Of a stretch of DNA of 64,000 bases, positions 54,601-63,600 are shown piece by piece. The notes beneath the pieces were generated by a model. The model was not told the origin of the DNA, did not search any database, and saw only the letters and a list, made by a program, of their open reading frames with translations. A program made the position numbers and the translations under genes. The stretch covers positions 23,358,122 to 23,422,121 of the forward strand of contig OX328101.1 of the NCBI GenBank assembly GCA_946811185.2, written 5' to 3'. Positions within the stretch are counted from its first letter, which is position 1. Each line of letters begins with the position of its first letter. This DNA is from Hippopus hippopus. Its lineage: Eukaryota; Mollusca; Bivalvia; Cardiida; Cardiidae.

Positions 54601-57600
54601 TATTTTATAAGCTATCCTGGGCTCTTCTGAGCTATTCATGGTACCAAATTGCTTTGTATTAGTTACATGGGATTTGTTTTGGTTGTGAAAATTGAAATAT
54701 TTTAACTATTCTTGTATACAAAGCGGATAAATATGAGAGTCAATGAACACATTTTCCCCTTTAAAGCAAGGGACTAGTGATATACAAGCTCAGATGAGGC
54801 GTATAGCAAAGCCCAAAGTAAGGCATAGGGGCAAAGTTACAGTGGAGATGGTCCTCTTTAGCTCCACCCCTGGGCCAGGCAGAGTGAGTAAAAAGCTGTT
54901 GGATGATTGATCTACTTGTTGGATGATGTTCTTCATGTACTGTGATTGTCCTTAAACATGGGACTTGTTTCAAGTGGCTAAAATGTACATGTAATTTGTT
55001 AGTTTGTTTGAACTATGCTTATTTTGTGTACAAGAATGAGATTCATGTTGTTGAACTATGATTGTTTTGTGCCCAAGAATGGGATCCATGGGATCTCTTG
55101 GTTGAACTATTGTCGTAATGTGCCTGAGAATGGGGGTTCTTGTGGTTTAACTATGATTGTTATGTGGCAGAGGTCCATTTGGTTGAACTATGGTTGTGTG
55201 GCAACCTTGTTGTTTATAATTATCCTGTAAACACTGTTGAATATATAGACAATTCATATCAGTGCCAGTGATGTAAGTTTTTTTAGGGAATACAAACTGA
55301 CACTGAAATCCAACCATCAGTATTTTCTTTGCCTGCAGCTTTGCCTTATTTGTATATTTATGGAGACAAAGATAAAATACCGAAAAGCCTTTTAGTTTAT
55401 ATAATATATAAACTATTATTTTTGTAAACTTCCTTACCTTTTGAAAAAAATCTTCAGAAGATGACTTTGAAAACACTCCTGTAAAATAGGAAAAATTAAT
55501 GTGAATGAAGGTTTAATCCTTTTCCACACATTCCTGAGTTGTAATGACCTAAAGAAAGTATTTGATTTTGAAAATAGTGTGTCAAGGAGAAAATGCTGGA
55601 TACCATCATTTTCTCCTTTTTCCCACTATGTTTACAACCATTATAAAGACAGATCTAATTATTGGAGAAAAATTTCTCATCTGCAATGCTTTTAATTTCA
55701 ACAGACTTAAAATTTTAAGAGAGGGTTAATATATACTGGCAACATTGGAAAACACTGTGATAAAAGGAGAAATTACTTTTAATGAGCAGTATCTGCCTGT
55801 GACACATTTTTTCTGCAAGATTAAAAGATTGCTTTTAGGTGGTGAAATGATGCATTGATAGGAAATTAAATTTTGTTTGTAGAGGATCTTCCTATTTTTC
55901 TTCTCAATTAATGTAATTCTTAGAAACTAATATGTAAAAAAGGTCTGTGTTGCTTGCAATAAGCAATAGTTAGCTAGAAACTATCCTCTTGTTAATTTAG
56001 AAAAACTTTTCCACAAAAAACTGTACACATTTGCTTACTACATGTATGTGATGCCATTTTTTTTTTTCATATTTTCATCAATATTTGTATAATACATGGA
56101 CATAGTGTTCTTACTAATATTTGCCTTCTTAATGGGAATTAGATGGTAAATAACTATGGCCTTTTAGTGGTATAATGATATTTGTTACTAAATACTAATT
56201 GCTTGCAAATTTTAAATGCTCAAATGATGTTTGTAGCTTTAATTCATAGCTTTCATACGGCAACTTCAGGATCTAAAACATACTGCAAGAAAAGAGTAAG
56301 GTTATCTTTGTTCTTCCTTGTCAAGTATTGTAAAACTTGTACTTTATATGTTATATGCAGCCAGATCCATTTCATTTACTAAGCTGTCTTGAGATTAACC
56401 CTTTACCAAACAATCACGTGTTTTCATGATTCTGAAGAAGCCAGCTTTTGAAAATATTGTGAGAAAAGAAGAAATTACTGGTAACCAGCATATTCTCCTT
56501 TCCCAGAATGTTTTCAGCCTTTTCAACGACAAAATCTCATCATTTGAGCTTCATTTAATTTTTTGTCTGCAAATGCTAACAATATGGAGGGGTCTAAAGT
56601 TTTGTCATTTAACCCTTTACCAGACAACAAAAGTTTAGCCTTGTCCAAATTGACAGCATTTGCAGACGACAATTTCAATGTGGCTCAAATGGTGCAATCA
56701 TTCTTTGATAGGGTAGAAAACATTGTGGGAAAAGGAGAAAATGCTGGTTACCAGCATTTTCTCCTTTTCCCACAAAGTTTTCAAAAGGCTTTTTTCCCTG
56801 GGTCTTTAAAAGTTGGTATTGTGTGGTAAAGGGTTAAACATAATGGGTGAAATTAGGGAAGACAAAGAAATTACAGATAAAATTCTTGTAATAAAAAAAG
56901 GAAGGATGGAAAAACCACAGCTACTTTTGAAAATCTACTCTGCAATTTCAAGTTGCAACATTTCTGATTACCTAAAATTCAAAGGTTAGCCGACTTCATT
57001 AATGGCACTGTCCTAGATAAAATGGTATTTTCTTCAGTAACAGGAGTTAACTCATTACCAAAGAACAAAAATTATGACCTGTTCAAATTGAAAGTGTGTC
57101 CAGACGACAATATAAATTTGACTCAAATGGTAGAATTTGTCCTTGATGTGGTAGAAAACATGGTGGGAAAAGGAGAAATGCTGGTAACCAGATTTTCTCC
57201 TTTTCCCACAATGTTTTCAGAAAGCTTTTTTCTCCGGGTCAGTAAAACTGGGGATTGTGTGGTAAAAGGTGGATGGAATCAGCCCTTGTTTGAAAACCAA
57301 AAAGTAATTTCAGTTACAGCCTCTTTCCATATATAGCCGTCATAGGATAGAAGGTATTCAGATTGTCTACCATATTTGGATGACAAAACTAGTAATCAAT
57401 TTATCCTAATTACGAGCCAGGGAAAATTTGTGCTGAATATAAGTGATATAATTTTGATATAGCATGAGACACCAAGGATACAGGCATCTTGAATATATTA
57501 GCTTGTATTTTCAATCCTCATCTTCAAAATTATCTTCAAATGTACATACATGGAAAGATAGTATTAAAGAAATCTTCACTGTGGTGTATACAATTTTCTC

Positions 57601-60600
57601 ATAAGTTATCTTTATTTTTTCATTCAATTGTAAACAGAAGAAAACTAACAAGGCTCAAGCAGTAGAGGTATTTAACACAGTTTCTGCTTGTTTTGTTCCA
57701 CATTGTGTGATTGCAAGTTCCTTTAAGCCTTGCCATTGTCTTTTCTTTTAATTAATGGACTTTTAAATAATTAGCTTTTCTTTGTCATTATTTTTATGAA
57801 CATATCAAAATGTTTCAGTTGCACTCAATGATGTCTTCTTGCAGTTTTCCTATTACAACTGAAGATGAATAGATAGAATTAAAGAAATTGCAATTAGAAG
57901 CCTTTTCTTTTAACATGAAGAAATTGTAGTGTTTGAGATATACTTGCAAAAAACAGAACGTTTTTCAGATTGTTAAATGTTTTTATTATTACTGAAACAG
58001 TTTTACACAAATCTAGCCTTTGACCATGCATGACTCATATTTTGGTCATTATATTCCAGAATTGAGAATTATTTGTCACTATGAGATGAAAATACATGTA
58101 TGATAACTGGGAGATAAATATGAAATATTCATATATGTATATTACATCTAGCATGACTTAAGTATAGCAGTTATTAAGGATTTAGGACTGCTTTTTTTTT
58201 TTTGCATGATTGTACCCAACAGACAAACTGCACCTATGGTTATGGGTTCCTAGAAATGGGTGATTGGATTGTTTGTAATTGACAGGCACACAAAAGAAAA
58301 GATTTCAGAACAGTGATATAGATATAAATATTATGTATACAGTAGAATGTATGGTAAAGGAGTAGTTTTCAGTAATTTGGATATTTTTGCAGTGTTTTGA
58401 TTGCATTCTCTTTAAGAATCAGAACCCCTGGGCAGGCATGATGAACCAGTTTGTGCATAAGAAAAATAGTGTAGATGTTCCACGCCTTGTAAGCTGAATG
58501 CATTCCTGTTTTATGTTTTAGAATGTGTTTAAGTTTCTTTTATAACCAAACAAATATGACTGTCTTCAAACTTTTGTAATAAGCAGCTTATAGAAGTATT
58601 TTGGGAAATGGAGTTGCTGTTTATCACAAGTAGCTGCTTCTTTTCTCACAATGTTTTCAGTGTTATTTATTTACTCTTTAGCAAAAGACATAATTTTGGG
58701 CACCTCCAAACCTGAAGCATTTGTCTTTGGAACAGTGGAAAATGTTGTGGGTAAGGAGAAAATGCTGGTAACCTGCATATTCGTCTTAACCCACAATGTT
58801 TTCAAAATCCTTTTGATTTAGGATCATTAAAGCTGTGATTTTGTGGTAAAGAGTTGAGATACTTCTTTGGCTTCAAATACATGTGTCTTTTGTATTAGAC
58901 CTTCAGAATTATATCTAAAAAGCAGCCATTATGGGATTTGGTTGAAAAGTTACTTTTAGTTTTGTTACATCACCATGTTGATTTTTAAGTGTAGATAGGG
59001 ATTGTTCTATCAGTCTTTCATCATCTGCTGCGGTAGTTGGGATTAAAAAACAAAAGATAAGCAGTGAATATACGCTAACGGATATTGTAGATTATCATAG
59101 ATCCCATATGTCAAAACTTTTGCTGTTTTGTCAGGTTGTTTGTTTCACAGTTCTTGTATTGCCTTTTGCCCAATTTTGTTTTTGTACCTTCTTTTTTTTT
59201 ATCTTCAAAGATTTTTTTTTTTTGTGTTCTGTGCATTTTTTTAGTGTTCTTAAAAACTGTGGTTCTGTAATACTGAGAGTGAGCCACAATATTAATTTTT
59301 ATAAACGTTTGATCACCAAGCTCAACAAAGGGTCATCAAAGCTCTCATCTTGATGCAAATATTGTAACAAACCTGTCAAAAAGTTGATATTGATCAACCT
59401 AGCTGAAAAGAGTAGAGTAGCCATAATTCTCTTCAGTATTTAGCCTAGCTTTTAGATTAAGCCTGCTAGGCACATCTGAATGCAGTCCTTGAAAGTAAAG
59501 ATCAAAATCAGACTGTACAGAACATACAGTCAGATGTTGGATCCATCTTGATATTTTTATGGCATCTCAGCCATAACAACCTTGAAAATTTTCCCCAAAA
59601 GAAAGTGTCCATTTCTCTAGATAACACTCTATGTGTTGTTAAAAAAATCTTTATTTTATTAAAGATGAGAGGATGATGTCGGTTAATTTTACCAACTCTC
59701 ACAACAATTCTGTTATTCATTTGTATTTTGTGTTAACAGAGTGTCAATCCAAGTGTCCTACAGCAGGCTCCTACTTACCTGCCCTCAGAAGGTCTGGTTG
59801 AAGAAGTTGTCATTAAAGATGCTGTGTCAGTGTCCAGTGTGGATGGAGAATCCTTCATTCTTAGTGAAAAGGTAGGTTATAATATTCTCTATGAGACCAT
59901 TTTTCCAAACTTGTCCCATTGTTTAGGTTTGCTATGTCTGCAAATTTTATGAAAGGTTTTGGTTTAGAATCTCTGCCTCTACAGCAATTACAACAATGAT
60001 CTCTATGAAATTCACATTAAAACATTTGCATGTTCATCTCATCATATTAGGAGAGTGTTGAGTATCAAAATTGTAAAATTGAATGTGTGTGTTAGTAATT
60101 TAAACAAAATTTATGCAATTGGTAAAGGTACAGTTTGAAGAATAGAAACATTTTGTAAAGTAAATTTTTAGCTCAGCTGTTTGAAAAGAAAAAATCAATT
60201 TATTGTCATAGCCTTGGCATCATCTGTGCTGTAGTTGTTGTCATTGTCTTCTGCATCGTGCAAAAACTTTGACATTTTATAATATCTCTGTCATGACTAA
60301 AGAAATTTACTTCAAACTCAAACTAGTTGTTTACTATAAGAAGGAACTATGAACCCATACAACAGGGGAAGGTAACCATTAAAAGTATTTTTGACACAAT
60401 TATTTCCCTGTTTTAACTTACAATTTTCCAAAAATTTGACATTTTATGATATCAGACAACTGCAGCTGGGCCTTAGCACCGGCATGTGGTTCTCTTGTTT
60501 TAATCAAAAGGATATATAACACATTTTACAATGTTTTTGAAATTGTCTTTGTACATCTTTGTATCTTTGTCCTTCAAAGGTGTCCATCAAAGGTGTGAAT

Positions 60601-63600
60601 GGCACTGTTTCAGTAAAGATTATAAACTTACTTTTTTGGGTATACTCAGTATTTTCAATTACACTGAGTATGTATTTTTAGAAATTCACAAATGAAAACA
60701 TGCACCTTTGACCAAAACAAAACTATGTCATTCTATTTTCATCTGTGTTGGTAATTATCAAAGACATGACTTTTTGATACATCTTAAATCCTGTAAATAT
60801 CGTTTTTGTGGTTAAATGTCATGACATTTTATTTCAGGTGACTTTAACAGAGGAAGTTGAAATATGGGTTGCAAAGCTACATGAATCTGTAGGTAAAACT
60901 ATTCGTGAAATGAACATTGGTGTGATCCAGGAATGCATTAACAATGTACCTATTGAAGAATGGGCTGCCAAAGTAAGTACAATGACAGCAGGTATCATAT
61001 CATTGGTAGTAAGTCTCTGACAAGTTCTTTTATGGAAAGATTTTTCTCACTGTCCTGACTCACAACTACATAGAACCATGTGCATATGAGTCAAGAGACT
61101 TAGATCTATGAATATCAGTCATGTCGTACGTGTACATTAAGACGTGCATCAGAAATAGCTGTAGCTCAAGTTACTGCTGTGTACTAAAAGTGTTTAACAT
61201 TTTGAAAAGTAATTATTAATTTTCATAGATAAAATGAATAATGTAAAGAAACCTATGTAGTACGAATTGAAGTTGGTCTTTGTGTAAAATCTCACTCAAA
61301 AACAGACAGAGCAGACTAAACCTCAAACTTTATGTGCTTTGCGATCAGATTTTAAGCAGCAGAGTCTGCTGGAAAAGGACATTCTGTTGTGATTAGCCCC
61401 TGCAGATTACAGCTTTAGAGAACATGGTGATAAAAAGAGAAATTGCTGATAATAAGTTATTGCTCATTTACCAACACAGTTTTAGTTTTAACTATACTGT
61501 TGAAAAATCATATTTTTCTTTCTTTCAGATATTTGTGTGATAGATAATAGTGTTGGGTGTTAAAATACTCTGTATAATTATTAATTTACTGATGCTTTAC
61601 CAGACAAAAAATCTTATACTTAACTGTATAGGAAACATTTGTAGATGTAAAATGAAGAGTGACCAAAATTTGGATTTGTTTTTGAAAGGATAGAAACATT
61701 GTCAGAAAGAGAAAATGCTTGATACTAGCATTTTTTCCTTTTACCAAAATATTTTTTAAAAGTCTTCTGTCCAGTGTCCATAAAAGTAATGGAGTGTAAA
61801 GAGATACTGGCTTTTTATTACAGTACCCAGCTCAAGTCTGCAGAATGGGACTGCTGTATCACTGGACAAGAGAATGTGACCTTGGCATTGCCGAGATCAA
61901 ATATGACCGTAAGGCTTTGCAAGGCACCCTAAAGAAATACATGTCCACTGTATCTAGATTGTCCACTGTGTTGACCAGAGGTCAGTGGCGTAGCATTGAA
62001 GACGCTATGTTGCCTATTCACAAAAATAGACTGGAGTGTATGATCACGGTAAGTAAAAAAGAAATACTGTTAAGTATAAAATCTTTTGTTGTTATTGGTT
62101 GCTTATTGAACAATTCCACATAGATGACACACAATATTTCAAAATTTTCCCTTAAATTTAGTAATCATGGCATCAAAGCAGTTACCATTAACAACTGCTT
62201 CAATGCAACGTTATCAAACTGATATATAGAAATATCAACAACTCACCTTATTCACAGTTACTACAGGCAACTGCTTCATGAGCATTTGATGAATGTATGA
62301 TAAGGGTAAAGAAATGTTTTAACTCTTTACCAAACAACAAAATTTTAGACTTGTCCAAATTGGAAGCATATGCAGACAACCAAATAAATGTAGGGCACAT
62401 GATGATTTCTGTCTTTGATAGGACAGAAAATGCAGTCTGATCTTGATCTACACTGTCCGCAAAAGGTCCTTGAGTCACGTTTAGCAGCCAGAGGGTTAAT
62501 GTAGAACTCCTTTACCAGGAATTTCAATGTTTCCTTCACTCAGTAACTACTGATATGAATTTTAAATTAACAATAGTGAAAATATCTTGGTAAGAATTGG
62601 TGAGTTAACATGCTTTATGGTTACAACAATGAAAAAAGTGATTTGTATAGGAATTTATCCATTTGTCATACTGTTTACTAATTTGTAGTTTTCAAGTAGC
62701 AATGAGTTACACTGTAGTTGATGATGAAAACTTACACTGGTCCAAATTAAAAGTATTTGCAGATGAAAAATTAGTTGTGAGGCGAAAGATGGGATTTTTC
62801 TTTGGCAGAGTAGGAAACAGGAAGGGAAAAGGAGAGAAAATGCTGGTTTACAGCATTTTCCCAAAATGGTTTCCTAAGCAGATATCGTCAGGGAGCTTAA
62901 AACAGGATATTCTTTGCTAAAGAAATAACTTTTACACACATTCCAGACTTTCAGCGACTTTGACAGAGAAGGCCCTTGGAAACATGGTGGAAAAAGTAGA
63001 AAATGCTGGTAGCCAGCATTTTCTCCTTTTCCCATAATGTTTCCTACCCTATGAAAGACAGAAATCATCACTTGAACTACATTTAATATGTTGTCTGCAA
63101 ATGCTTTCAGTTTGGTCCTGTCTAAAATGTTATTGTTTGGTAAAGAGTTAACCCTTTACCACACAATGACGACTTTTAACACCCCTGAAAGAGATGGCTT
63201 TTGAAAACATTGTGGGAAAAGGAGAAAATGCTGGTTACTAGCATTTTCTCCTTTTCCCACAATGTTTTCTACCCTATCAAAGAAAACTCATTTCATATGA
63301 GCCACATTGAAACTGTCATCAGCAAATGCTTTCAATTCGGACAGGTCTAAAATTTGGTCATGTGGTAAAGTGTTAAACCAAGCACCCTGGTGACATGTTT
63401 TCAACACAGTTCAAATATACTTGATAACACTGTCCAAAAAAATCGGATTTATATTTGTACAGCAATCACAGTTCCTTAGAGACATACTAGACAATTTGTG
63501 CCAGAGAAAACTGAGAGAGGTGTCGGATTTTGAATGGAGAAGAAGTATCCGATGCTACTATCAGCCAATCAGTAAGTAGATGATGCTATCTGACTCATGT

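Noticed and set aside
56270..56295. Possible microexon (GATCTAAAACATACTGCAAG…) with good CTTCAG / GTAAGG signals
   Set aside because: 26 nt, so it shifts the frame; unlike the other candidates it cannot be inserted silently.
3676..63376. Regularly recurring hairpin repeats resembling a dispersed CRISPR-like array
   Set aside because: Spacing is irregular, copies are 229-bp TTAA-bounded mobile elements in introns of an animal gene, and no cas genes are present.
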